A DNA stretch of 64,000 nt, taken from NCBI RefSeq assembly GCF_001431625.1, contig NZ_LLXT01000086.1, positions 62,001-126,000 on the forward strand. Direction: 5' to 3'. The DNA comes from Stenotrophomonas geniculata ATCC 19374 = JCM 13324 (GTDB lineage: Bacteria; Pseudomonadota; Gammaproteobacteria; Xanthomonadales; Xanthomonadaceae). The position numbers were made by a program, and so were the translations under genes. Position 1 is the first letter of the stretch. Each line of letters begins with the position of its first letter. The notes under the pieces are model-generated. The model did not search any database. It had not been told where the DNA came from and worked only from the letters and a program-made list of their open reading frames with translations. Of this stretch, positions 42,614 to 50,981 are shown one piece after another.

Positions 42614-45005
42614 TGGATCGCGCCGCAGCGAGCGCCTGCGCATCCTCATGCTGGAGGACAGCGCGCTTGATGCGGAGCTGATCAGCGCACAGTTGCAGCG
42701 CGCCGGCCTCGACTTCGAGGCCGAGCGCCTGTGGACCCGGAATGCGTTCATCGAGGCCATCGACAACCGTGCGTTTGACGTGATCCTCGCCGATCATGTC
42801 CTGCCAGGCTTCGATGGTGACGCAGCACTTGCCCTGGCACGCGAACGCGTGCCGCAGACGCCTTTCATCTTTGTTTCCGGCACGCTGACCGAGGAACTGG
42901 CGGTACAGGCACTCACGCGCGGTGCGCGCGACTACGTGGTGAAGCAACGCCTGCAACGCTTGCCCGATGCGATCCGCCGCGCCCGCCAGGAGGCGCACGA
43001 GCGTACTCAGCTGGCCAATGCGCAGGCCGCGCTGAACGAAAGCCAGGCCCAGCTGCAGCAGGTAACCGATGCCGTCCCGGCGCTGATCGCCCAGTTGGAC
43101 AAGGACCATCGCTACCGGTTTGCCAACAAGGCGTTCCTGGACTGGCACGGATTCAGCCTTGCAGAACTGTTGGGTCGCGCGGCACGGGATGTCAGCGGGA
43201 CTTCTGCCTTCGAGCACGCCCTGCCCAGCCTGGAGCGGGTATTGCGGGGCGAACGCACCAGCTTCCAGGTCGAACTGATCCACCGCAGCGGCGAATCACG
43301 GTTCGTGCAGATGGACTGCGTGCCTGAGCAAGCCGCCGATGGCAGCGTGGTCGGCTACATCTGCATGGGCAGCGATGTTTCACTGTTGAAGAAGGCCGAA
43401 CTGGCGCTGCGCGAGGACAACCAGGTACTCGAACGACAGGTGCAGGCGCGCACCACCGAACTGAGGGCCAGCAAGCGGCGCCTGCAGGCGATCTTCGAAT
43501 CCAGCTTCCAGCATCAGGTGCTGCTGGATCTGTCCGGACGCGTGGTTGATGCCAATGACGCGTCACTGGCCGCGGTGCTGGCAGACAAGGGGGACGTCAT
43601 TGGCCAGCGCTTTGGCGAATCGATCTGGTTCGGCACAACCGATGGCATCGGCGCGCTGATCGACCGGGCCGTCGCCGCAGCCGTACAGGGCCGGAGTTCG
43701 TTGCATGCACTGGAGCTGGAGCTCCCGACCGGCCGGCGCAGCTTCGATTTCTCGTTCCGTCCGCTGCTGGATACCGAAGGCGTGGTCACAGCCGTGGTTT
43801 CCGAGGCGGTGGAAACCACCGCGCGGCTGCAGGCTGAACATGCGCTGCGCCAGTCACAGAAGATCGAGGCGGTCGGCCAGCTCACCGGCGGCATCGCGCA
43901 TGATTTCAACAACATCCTCACGGTCATTTCCGGCAATGTTGAGCACGCCATGCTGCTCAACGAGCGTGCAGGCGAACCCGGTGCGATGGTCAGCCGTGCG
44001 CTGGACAATGCGCTGAAGGGCGTGGGCCGTGCCGCCAGCCTGACCCAGCGCCTGCTGGCCTTTGCCCGACGCCAGCCGCTGCACAGCCAGGCCGCCAACC
44101 TCAACGAGCGCCTGCTGGACATGCACGACATGCTGCAGCGTGCGCTGGGCGAGCTGGTGCAGCTGGAGATCCGCAGCGCCCAGGACATCTGGTGCGTGGA
44201 GATCGACGTGAGCCAGCTGGAGGCCTCCGTACTGAACCTGGCGGTCAATGCCCGCGATGCGATGCCACATGGCGGCCGGCTGGTGATCGAGGTCGACAAC
44301 AGCCACCTCGACCACGATTACGCCGCCCTGTTCCCGGATGCAACGCCGGGCGAGTACGTGATGCTGCGGGTGCGCGACAACGGCCACGGCATGGACGCGG
44401 CTACCCTGGCGCGCGTGTTCGAACCGTTCTTCACTACCAAGCAGGTCGGCCGCGGCACCGGGCTTGGTCTGTCGATGGTGCATGGCTTCGTCAAGCAGTC
44501 CGGCGGCCACGTGCTGATCGATTCGGTGGAAGGCGGCGGCACCAGTATCACCATGATGTTCCCGCGCTCACCGCTGGCCCTGCCCTGCGAAGCACGTGCG
44601 CCGCAGGTTGGCCTGGCCGGTTACGCGCCGCGCGAGGAAACCGTCCTGGTGGCCGAGGACAACGACGATGTGCGCGCGCACACGGTCGATTCACTGCGCC
44701 TGCTGGGCTACCGCGTACTGGAAGCGCATGACGGACCATCCGCACTGAGGTTGCTGGAGCGGCCGGACACCAGGGTCGACCTGCTGTTCTCCGACGTGGT
44801 GATGCCCGGCATGTCGGGCTGGGAGCTGGTCCGCGAGGTCCGCGAGCGCTGGCCAGAAGTTGCCGTGCTTTTCACATCGGGCTATCCACGCGACCACGAA
44901 GCGGTGGGCAGTCAGGGGCGTTTCCCAGCGCTGCTGCCGAAACCGTTTACCCGCAGTGACCTTGCGCAGGCGGTACGCACCGCGCTGGACGCTGCCGCGC
45001 ACTGA
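42606..45005 (+). CDS. Hybrid histidine kinase with N-terminal and C-terminal receiver domains
   Basis: The 799-residue soluble sensor is built as REC (about 10-125, VILADHVLPGFDGDAA), PAS (145-270, VPALIAQLDKDHRYRFANKA), PAS (300-410, IFESSFQHQVLLDLSGRVVD), HisKA (H-box GGIAHDFNNILTVISGN near 430), HATPase (RGTGLGLSMVHGFVKQSGGH) and REC (675-795, DLLFSDVVMPGMSGWE). No membrane segment is present. Overlap with the response regulator gene and placement after bphP suggest a light phosphorelay. Confidence 0.92.
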   Translation: MRDGSRRSERLRILMLEDSALDAELISAQLQRAGLDFEAERLWTRNAFIEAIDNRAFDVILADHVLPGFDGDAALALARERVPQTPFIFVSGTLTEELAVQALTRGARDYVVKQRLQRLPDAIRRARQEAHERTQLANAQAALNESQAQLQQVTDAVPALIAQLDKDHRYRFANKAFLDWHGFSLAELLGRAARDVSGTSAFEHALPSLERVLRGERTSFQVELIHRSGESRFVQMDCVPEQAADGSVVGYICMGSDVSLLKKAELALREDNQVLERQVQARTTELRASKRRLQAIFESSFQHQVLLDLSGRVVDANDASLAAVLADKGDVIGQRFGESIWFGTTDGIGALIDRAVAAAVQGRSSLHALELELPTGRRSFDFSFRPLLDTEGVVTAVVSEAVETTARLQAEHALRQSQKIEAVGQLTGGIAHDFNNILTVISGNVEHAMLLNERAGEPGAMVSRALDNALKGVGRAASLTQRLLAFARRQPLHSQAANLNERLLDMHDMLQRALGELVQLEIRSAQDIWCVEIDVSQLEASVLNLAVNARDAMPHGGRLVIEVDNSHLDHDYAALFPDATPGEYVMLRVRDNGHGMDAATLARVFEPFFTTKQVGRGTGLGLSMVHGFVKQSGGHVLIDSVEGGGTSITMMFPRSPLALPCEARAPQVGLAGYAPREETVLVAEDNDDVRAHTVDSLRLLGYRVLEAHDGPSALRLLERPDTRVDLLFSDVVMPGMSGWELVREVRERWPEVAVLFTSGYPRDHEAVGSQGRFPALLPKPFTRSDLAQAVRTALDAAAH

Positions 45006-45007
45006 GC

Positions 45008-45700
45008 TCACGCGGCCGGATCACGCATGCCTGCCGCGATCCGGTTGATGTCCGCGCACTCCACCGTCGCAGGCGGATGCTCTCTTCCGGCCAGTGCGAT
45101 CATCGCCTGGCCCACCGCCAGATTGCTGGTGACCAGTGAAGGGACGAGTGCGCCAGCCAGTTTCATCAACGGCGCGCCACCCCAGTACAAGGGCTTGAGC
45201 ACCGCGTGGCGCGTGCCGGTTCCCGATACCGGCCGCACGCCGCCCGGGCGCAGCATCACGGTACGCACCGGCAGGGCCTGCAGTGCGACCTCGGTCTCGC
45301 CCTTGATCCTCAACGGCATCAGCCGACTCCGAGGGTCCGCACCGGCACCGGATACATACAAAAAAAACCCTTCGGGATTCGCAGCCGCCCAGGCACGGGC
45401 CACCGCCAATGTCGTGTCCAAGGTCACGCGCCGGTATTCGGCCTCAGTGGTGCCGACCGGTGGTGCGCCGGCGCAATAGAAGCAGGCATCGAACCCGGCC
45501 AGTTCTTCCAACCGCCCCTGGATACGCAGGAAGTCCGGAACGATCAGTTCGCTGCCAGCACCGCTCAGACTTCCCGGGTGGCGGACCAGCGCTGTCAGGC
45601 GGGACACATGTGGTGAGCGTTGGCAAGCCAACGCCACACCCTGCCCGACCAGGCCTGCGGCACCGGTCAACAGAATCCGTAATGCGCCCGTCCCGGCCAT
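45008..45700 (-). CDS. NAD(P)-binding epimerase/SDR-like protein
   Basis: The 230-residue Rossmann protein has GAAGLVGQGVALAC near the start, FYCAGAPPVGTTEAEYR and FFLYVSGAGADPRSR. It is of the atypical SDR (NAD-dependent epimerase-like) type; substrate is unknown. It lies 11 bases after the chrR stop and belongs to the sigma-chrR operon, as in other RpoE-ChrR clusters. It is convergent with the hybrid kinase gene, two bases apart. Confidence 0.8.
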   Translation of the reverse strand: MAGTGALRILLTGAAGLVGQGVALACQRSPHVSRLTALVRHPGSLSGAGSELIVPDFLRIQGRLEELAGFDACFYCAGAPPVGTTEAEYRRVTLDTTLAVARAWAAANPEGFFLYVSGAGADPRSRLMPLRIKGETEVALQALPVRTVMLRPGGVRPVSGTGTRHAVLKPLYWGGAPLMKLAGALVPSLVTSNLAVGQAMIALAGREHPPATVECADINRIAAGMRDPAA

Positions 45701-45711
45701 CGTCGCCCCCG

Positions 45712-46386
45712 CTAGAGTTTCACGAAACGCTGGATCTTCCGCGCCAGCCAGCCACTGAACACCAACGGCGCATCCAACGCGGACACGCAGATGCAGGGAA
45801 CCCCGGGCGCAGTCACCGGCTGATGCTCCACGTCTTCATCCAGATCCGCCACGTCGCCGGGCGCGAACAGCCCCAGCGCATCGTTGTACGAGCCCCGCAG
45901 GATCTGGGTCAGCTCGCTGCGGCCGTGGCTGTGCATCGGCAGGCACTTGCCAGGGGCGATCTTCAGCATGATCAGCGAAGGCATCTGCTCTGCACGGATG
46001 CAGTGCACACCCGGCGCCATCCAGCGCCAGCGCAGGCCACTGAGCGACGCACCGAAATACGGGTGAAGCGAAGCAGGAAGATGGTCCGGATCGGCCTCGG
46101 GTCGCTCCTTCGGCACGGGGCGTGCGACCCCAGCCATGGCCATCGGCGCTTCCGCGGCCAGTTGCATCAGCATCGCCTCACGCAGCTGTTCGCGTCGCGT
46201 GTCGGCTGCGGGTGGCTGGGTCTGCTCCAGCAGCACCGAGCCGATCGCCTCTGCGTCGCGCAGGCGGTGACGGCAATGCGGGCACTGCTCCAGATGAGCA
46301 CCGGCCACGATGCTCAATGGCGCCGGCAGCGCGCCGGCGGCATAGCTCATCAGGGTGGATTCATGCAAGTGGTGATGCGGGTTCAC
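45712..46386 (-). CDS. chrR: ChrR-type anti-sigma factor (zinc anti-sigma plus cupin)
   Basis: The 224-residue protein has an N-terminal ZAS domain with H31-x3-C35-x2-C38 (AHLEQCPHC) and a C-terminal cupin (about 115-205; LPMHSHGRSELTQILRGSYN). ChrR binds and silences the ECF11 sigma factor and releases it on singlet oxygen in Rhodobacter. It starts with a GTG that overlaps the sigma stop (GTGA). All listed metal ligands are present. Confidence 0.92.
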   Translation of the reverse strand: MNPHHHLHESTLMSYAAGALPAPLSIVAGAHLEQCPHCRHRLRDAEAIGSVLLEQTQPPAADTRREQLREAMLMQLAAEAPMAMAGVARPVPKERPEADPDHLPASLHPYFGASLSGLRWRWMAPGVHCIRAEQMPSLIMLKIAPGKCLPMHSHGRSELTQILRGSYNDALGLFAPGDVADLDEDVEHQPVTAPGVPCICVSALDAPLVFSGWLARKIQRFVKL

Positions 46387-47006
46387 GACGCACCTCCCAC
46401 TTTGGCCTGCAGTTGCAGAAACGCGCGGCGCAGGTGTGATTTGACCGTCCCCAGCGGCATGCCCAGCGCCTCTGAGATCTCGCTGTGGCTCTTGGCCTCG
46501 AAATAGGACATCCGCACCAGCCGCGCCTGCACCGCGGGCAACTCGTTGATGCGCTGGCGCAGCCGTGCCTGGTCTGCGAACTGCTCGGCGCTGCTGCGCT
46601 CGATCACGTCAAGTGTGGCAGCATCCTCCACCGCTGACTGCACCTGCATCCAGCTTCGCTCGCGACGGATGCGATCGATATGCAGGTTCCGCGCAATCCG
46701 GTACAGCCACGTACTCAGCGCGCCCTGGGCCGCATCGTAGTCGGCCGCTCGCAGCCACAGGCGCAGCAGGCATTCCTGCGCCAGTTCCTCGGCAACCGCA
46801 TCCGGTGCACCCAGGCCGCGCAGGTACACGCACAATCGCGGCATGAAGTAGTCGTAGATCCGCATGAAACAGTCGCGGTCGCGCAGCCGCGCCACGCCGT
46901 CCATGTCACCGGCCCAGTTCGTCGGCTCGCTGCTCGGCTGCTGGGAACTGGACACGGTGCGTGCGCTATCGAAGTTGAGGAGTGTGCTGGCGGCGTCAGG
47001 GTACAT
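46383..47006 (-). CDS. rpoE: ECF sigma factor (RpoE/ECF11 type)
   Basis: The 207-residue sigma factor has region 2 (YDYFMPRLCVYLRGLGAPDA, EELAQECLLRLWLRAADYDA) and region 4 (VRMSYFEAKSHSEISEALGM, PLGTVKSHLRRAFLQLQ). The partner chrR overlaps its 3' end. I start at ATG 47006, 35 bases downstream of a GCATCC-N18-TACAGA promoter; earlier in-frame codons lie inside that promoter. Known relatives control photo-oxidative stress genes. Confidence 0.9.
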   Translation of the reverse strand: MYPDAASTLLNFDSARTVSSSQQPSSEPTNWAGDMDGVARLRDRDCFMRIYDYFMPRLCVYLRGLGAPDAVAEELAQECLLRLWLRAADYDAAQGALSTWLYRIARNLHIDRIRRERSWMQVQSAVEDAATLDVIERSSAEQFADQARLRQRINELPAVQARLVRMSYFEAKSHSEISEALGMPLGTVKSHLRRAFLQLQAKVGGAS

Positions 47007-47039
47007 CTGGGTTCGCGGCGGGCGGGTGAAGGTCTGTCC

Positions 47040-47069
47040 TCTGTACGCGCAGGGGCAGCAACTGGATGC
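47040..47069 (-). promoter_or_regulatory. GCATCC-N18-TA promoter element of the sigma factor operon
   Basis: The minus strand reads GCATCC (47064-47069), 18 bases, TACAGA (47040-47045), 34 bases before the sigma ATG. It suggests autoregulation. The ATCC core resembles the -35 of Rhodobacter SigE promoters (TGATCC as recalled). Confidence 0.6.
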
Positions 47070-47081
47070 AGCCGGCGCTGT

Positions 47082-47111
47082 GCATCCAACCGGCCGCCGC
47101 TGCCGTACGCC
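47082..47111 (+). promoter_or_regulatory. Divergent GCATCC-N18-TA element before the secreted protein gene
   Basis: GCATCC (47082-47087), 18 bases, TACGCC (47106-47111), 29 bases before the next gene. Together with the minus-strand site it forms the inverted repeat TGGATGCA-N10-TGCATCCA (47063-47088). Confidence 0.58.
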
Positions 47112-47139
47112 CTGAGCCCTCCCTTCCGGATCACGACCC

Positions 47140-47907
47140 ATGCGCACTGCCTGGCTGCTGCTGTGCCTGCCTCACGCCGCGCTGGCGGCACCCTGGCTGC
47201 GAAGCGAGGGCGTGGCCACCTCCGCGCAGGGCGGCATCCTCTACCGTGAAGTGCACTGGCGGCGCGAGGCAACGGAGGGCGCCGAGCGCTGGGTGCTGTA
47301 CCAGTGCCCGGGCGGTCAACCCTTCGCCCGCAAGCATCTGCCCGCCAGCGCCCGGCCGCAGGCACGGGGCTATTCGCTGGAGGACCGCCGCAGCGGCCAG
47401 ACCGCCGAGGTAGACGCCACTGGCGACTCAGTGTCGATTGCATGGAAGGAGGATGCCGCCAGTGAGCTGCGTCGGCGCCAGCTTGAACTGCCGCCGGATG
47501 CGGTGATCGATGCGGGGTTTGATGCCGCGGTCCGCCTGCACTGGCCGGCGCTGCTGCGCGGCGAACGCGTCAGCCTGCCGTTCCTGGTGCCAGGGCGGCA
47601 GCGCTACTTCCCGGTGCAGGTGCGGCGGTCGGGCTCCATTCGCTGGCAAGGCATCGACGCCCAGGCGATCGAGGTCAGTCTGGACACCTGGTACGGCGGC
47701 ATCGTGCCGCGCCTGTCGCTGGTCTATGCCAGCGCCGACCGCCGCCTGCTGGAATTCCGCGGCACCAGCAACCTGCGCGATGCCCGCGGCAGCTACCCGC
47801 AGGTGACGGTGCGCTTCAGCTCGCCAGCTGCCGAGCGACCGGCAGGTGACTGGCAACAGGCGTGGGCGCAGCCCCTGGTCGAGCGTTGCACCGTGACGCC
47901 CAGGTGA
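47140..47907 (+). CDS. Secreted protein divergent from the sigma factor gene
   Basis: The 255-residue protein has a signal peptide (LLLCLPHAALAAP) and a beta-rich mature part (GGILYREVHWRREATEGAER, FPVQVRRSGSIRWQGIDAQA, VPRLSLVYASADRRLLEFRG). The style is of a periplasmic lipocalin- or DUF3108-like barrel; I do not assign a family. It shares the sigma intergenic region and a promoter element with the lipid operon, so it likely serves in the same stress response. Confidence 0.65.
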   Translation: MRTAWLLLCLPHAALAAPWLRSEGVATSAQGGILYREVHWRREATEGAERWVLYQCPGGQPFARKHLPASARPQARGYSLEDRRSGQTAEVDATGDSVSIAWKEDAASELRRRQLELPPDAVIDAGFDAAVRLHWPALLRGERVSLPFLVPGRQRYFPVQVRRSGSIRWQGIDAQAIEVSLDTWYGGIVPRLSLVYASADRRLLEFRGTSNLRDARGSYPQVTVRFSSPAAERPAGDWQQAWAQPLVERCTVTPR

Positions 47908-47930
47908 AGCGAAATTTAGTTCGAAGTGGC

Positions 47931-47960
47931 GCATCCATTGCGCGCCCTGCTGCGTAAAGC
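47931..47960 (+). promoter_or_regulatory. GCATCC-N18-TA element before the lipid operon
   Basis: GCATCC (47931-47936), 18 bases, TAAAGC (47955-47960), 27 bases before the desaturase ATG. It is the same arrangement as at the sigma promoter. Confidence 0.6.
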
Positions 47961-47987
47961 AGGACACGACACCCGCCGAGATCCGCC

Positions 47988-48938
47988 ATGGCCTCTGTAG
48001 CGCCCCTCCCCCGTCGACGCTGGCGCCTGCTGCGTACGTTGCAGCGGTGGGTCGATACCAGCAATGCCACAGAGAGCACCGGCGAACAGCCAGGACGCAT
48101 CGACTGGATGCGCGCGGTACCCTTTGCACTGATGCACCTGGCCTGCATCGCGGTGATCTGGGTAGGCGTGTCATGGACGGCGGTCGTCATGGCCACGGCG
48201 CTTTACGCAGTGCGCATGTTCGCCATCACGGCGTTCTATCACCGCTACTTCTCGCACCGCACCTTCCAGGCATCGCGTCCGGTGCAGTTCGTGTTCGCAG
48301 TCATCGGCGCCTCCAGCGTGCAGCGCGGGCCGCTGTGGTGGGCTGCCCATCATCGCCACCACCATCGGCATGCCGACCAGCGGCTGGACCCGCATTCACC
48401 GCGCGAAGGCGGCTTCTGGCGCAGCCACATGGGCTGGTTCCTCACCCGCGAGGCCTTCGCCACCGATCTGTCGCGGGTACCTGACCTGGCGCGCTTCCCC
48501 GAACTGCGCTGGCTCGACCGCTTCGATACGGCAGTGCCGGTACTGCCGGCCGCAGCGCTGTACGCGCTGGGTGCTGGACTGGAACGCTGGGCGCCCGACC
48601 TGCAGACCAATGGCCCGCAGCTGCTGGTGTGGGGCTTCTTCATTTCCACCATCGTGCTGTTCCATGCCACCGTCACCATCAATTCGCTGGCGCACCGCTT
48701 TGGCCGCCGCCGCTTCGAGACCCGCGACGACAGCCGCAACAACCTGTGGCTGGCGCTGCTCACCTTCGGTGAGGGCTGGCACAACAACCATCATTTCTTT
48801 CCCGGCACTGTGCGCCAGGGCTTCCGCTGGTGGGAAGTGGACCTGACCTGGTACGGGCTGCGCGCGATGGCGGCGCTGGGCCTGGTCAAAGGGCTCAAGC
48901 CCATCCCCGAGTGGGTTCTGGCCAAGGCGAGGTACTGA
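47988..48938 (+). CDS. Membrane acyl desaturase (delta-9 type)
   Basis: The 316-residue di-iron desaturase has four membrane helices and three histidine boxes: YHRYFSH (H85-H90), AAHHRHHHRHAD (about 119-130) and EGWHNNHHFFPG (about 260). It introduces a double bond in acyl chains, which gives substrate to the CFA-type methyltransferases downstream. It is the first gene of the operon, which continues with one-base to four-base overlaps. Confidence 0.92.
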   Translation: MASVAPLPRRRWRLLRTLQRWVDTSNATESTGEQPGRIDWMRAVPFALMHLACIAVIWVGVSWTAVVMATALYAVRMFAITAFYHRYFSHRTFQASRPVQFVFAVIGASSVQRGPLWWAAHHRHHHRHADQRLDPHSPREGGFWRSHMGWFLTREAFATDLSRVPDLARFPELRWLDRFDTAVPVLPAAALYALGAGLERWAPDLQTNGPQLLVWGFFISTIVLFHATVTINSLAHRFGRRRFETRDDSRNNLWLALLTFGEGWHNNHHFFPGTVRQGFRWWEVDLTWYGLRAMAALGLVKGLKPIPEWVLAKARY

Positions 48939-48939
48939 G

Positions 48940-50217
48940 ATGCGCATCGCGGTCATCGGCTCGGGTATCGCGGGGCTGGCCAGTGCCTGGTGGCTGGATG
49001 GCCAGCACGACGTCACGCTGTTCGAGGCCAACGATTACCTCGGCGGGCACACCCATACCCACGACGTGCAGGTGGCGGGCAGAGGCATGGCGGTGGATAC
49101 CGGTTTCATCGTCTTCAACCCCCAGCACTATCCCTTGCTGACGGCGCTGTTCGACGAGTTGGGCGTGGCCTCGCAACCGACCACGATGAGTTTCTCCATG
49201 CACAGTGAGCGCAGCGGTGTGGAGTACAACGCCACCTCGCTGGATGGGCTGTTCTGCCAGCGCCGCAATCTGGTATCGCCGCGCTTCTGGGGCATGCTGG
49301 CCGACCTGCGCCGGTTCTATCGCGACGCGCCGTTGCTGCTGGCCGAAGAAGACGGTCCCACGCTCGGCGAATACCTGCGCAGCCAGCGCTATGGCGAGGC
49401 GTTCATCGACGAGCACCTGCTGCCGATGGCCTCGGCGCTGTGGTCCTCGCCGACGGCTACCGTGCAGGCGTTCCCGGCGCGCTACCTGGCCCAGTTCATG
49501 GCCAATCACCAGATGCTGCAGATGACCGGGCGGCCAAGCTGGCGGGTGGTCAACGGGGGATCGACGCGCTACGTGGATGCGCTGCGTCGCCGCTGGCGTG
49601 TGCATGAGCGGCTGCAATGCCCGGTCAGCAGGGTCGAGCGCATGCCCTGGGGTGCACGCGTGCACAGCAGCGCCGGCGTGGAGGCCTTCGACGAAGTGAT
49701 CCTGGCCTGCCACAGCGACCAGGCACTGGCGTTGCTTGCCGACGCAGATGCCATCGAGCGTGAGGTCCTCGGCGCCATCCGCTATCAGTCCAACGAGGCG
49801 GTGCTGCATACCGATGCATCATTGCTGCCGCGCAACCGCAAAGCGTGGGCGGCCTGGAACGCGCACGTGCCACAGGATCGCGCGGCGCCCTGCACGGTCA
49901 GCTACTGCATGAACCTGCTGCAGGGCCTGCCGGGCGACATCCCCCTGGTAGTGACCCTCAACCGCAGAGAGGCGATCGATCCGGCCAAGGTGCTGCGGAC
50001 CCTGCAGTACGCGCACCCGGTACACGACCACGCTGCAGTGCGCGCACAGCAGCGCTGGGCGGAACTGCAGGGCCGCCGCCATACATGGTTTGCGGGCGCC
50101 TATTGGGGCTGGGGCTTCCATGAGGATGGCATCCGCAGTGCCCGCCGCGTGGTCGAGGCCCTGCAAGCCTGCGCTCCACATCGGCTGGCATCCGCCTCGG
50201 ATGAGGTGGCGGCATGA
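48940..50217 (+). CDS. FAD-dependent amine-oxidase-like oxidoreductase
   Basis: The 425-residue flavoprotein begins with MRIAVIGSGIAGLASAWWL (GxGxxG FAD site) and FEANDYLGGHTHTHDV, and ends with WFAGAYWGWGFHEDGIRSAR, the amine-oxidase-superfamily FAD end. In RpoE-ChrR clusters this protein always accompanies DUF1365 and a CFA-type methyltransferase; a role in fatty-acid modification (for example furan fatty acids in Rhodobacter) is known for relatives. Its reaction here is inferred only. Confidence 0.85.
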   Translation: MRIAVIGSGIAGLASAWWLDGQHDVTLFEANDYLGGHTHTHDVQVAGRGMAVDTGFIVFNPQHYPLLTALFDELGVASQPTTMSFSMHSERSGVEYNATSLDGLFCQRRNLVSPRFWGMLADLRRFYRDAPLLLAEEDGPTLGEYLRSQRYGEAFIDEHLLPMASALWSSPTATVQAFPARYLAQFMANHQMLQMTGRPSWRVVNGGSTRYVDALRRRWRVHERLQCPVSRVERMPWGARVHSSAGVEAFDEVILACHSDQALALLADADAIEREVLGAIRYQSNEAVLHTDASLLPRNRKAWAAWNAHVPQDRAAPCTVSYCMNLLQGLPGDIPLVVTLNRREAIDPAKVLRTLQYAHPVHDHAAVRAQQRWAELQGRRHTWFAGAYWGWGFHEDGIRSARRVVEALQACAPHRLASASDEVAA

Positions 50218-50981
50218 GTGCCAGCGCACTCTACATCGGGCAGGTGATGCATCGCCGGCATCATCCGCATCCGCATGCGTTCCGTTACCCGGTTGCACAA
50301 CTGCTGCTCGACCTGGATGAACTGGAGACCGTGTTTGTCGGTCGCTGGCTGTGGTCGGTCAATCGCCGCAATCTGGCCGAATTCCGCCGAAGCGACTACT
50401 TCGGCGACCCCGCCCGGCCACTGGCCGATGCGGTGCGCGACCACGCTGCAGGCACGCTCGGCTACCGGCCGACCGGCCCGGTGCGCCTGCTCACCCATCT
50501 CCGCTTCGCCGGGCATGTCTTCAACCCGGTCAGCTTCTACTACTGCTACCAGGCCGACGGCCGCACGCTGGACTGCATCGTCGCCGAGATCACCAACACG
50601 CCCTGGAAGGAACGACACACCTATGTGCTGCCGGTCACTACCGCCACGCACGAAGGCAGTTCACTGCGTTGGCAGTTCGACAAGTGCTTCCATGTCTCGC
50701 CGTTCATGCCGATGGACTGCCGCTACGACTGGCGGTTCAACCGCCCGGACCAGGACCTGCGCGTGCACATGCAGGTCTGGCGCGACGGCGTGCGCCAGTT
50801 CGATGCCACCCAGGCCATGCAGCGACGTGCCCTGGATGGCCGCGGACTGGCCCGGGTTCTGGCCTGCTATCCCCTGATGACCACCCAGGTGGTGGCCGCC
50901 ATCCACTGGCACGCACTGCGGTTATGGCTGAAGCGCAACCCCGTACACGACCACCCCACCCTTGCCGGGAAACCGCGATGA
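50214..50981 (+). CDS. DUF1365 protein
   Basis: The 255-residue DUF1365 protein has LYIGQVMHRRHHPHPHAFRY with a histidine-rich start, then FAGHVFNPVSFYYCYQADGR and KCFHVSPFMPMDCRYDWRFN, all hallmarks of the family. Function is unknown, always beside the amine-oxidase-like and CFA-type genes. It overlaps both neighbours by four bases. Confidence 0.88.
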   Translation: MSASALYIGQVMHRRHHPHPHAFRYPVAQLLLDLDELETVFVGRWLWSVNRRNLAEFRRSDYFGDPARPLADAVRDHAAGTLGYRPTGPVRLLTHLRFAGHVFNPVSFYYCYQADGRTLDCIVAEITNTPWKERHTYVLPVTTATHEGSSLRWQFDKCFHVSPFMPMDCRYDWRFNRPDQDLRVHMQVWRDGVRQFDATQAMQRRALDGRGLARVLACYPLMTTQVVAAIHWHALRLWLKRNPVHDHPTLAGKPR

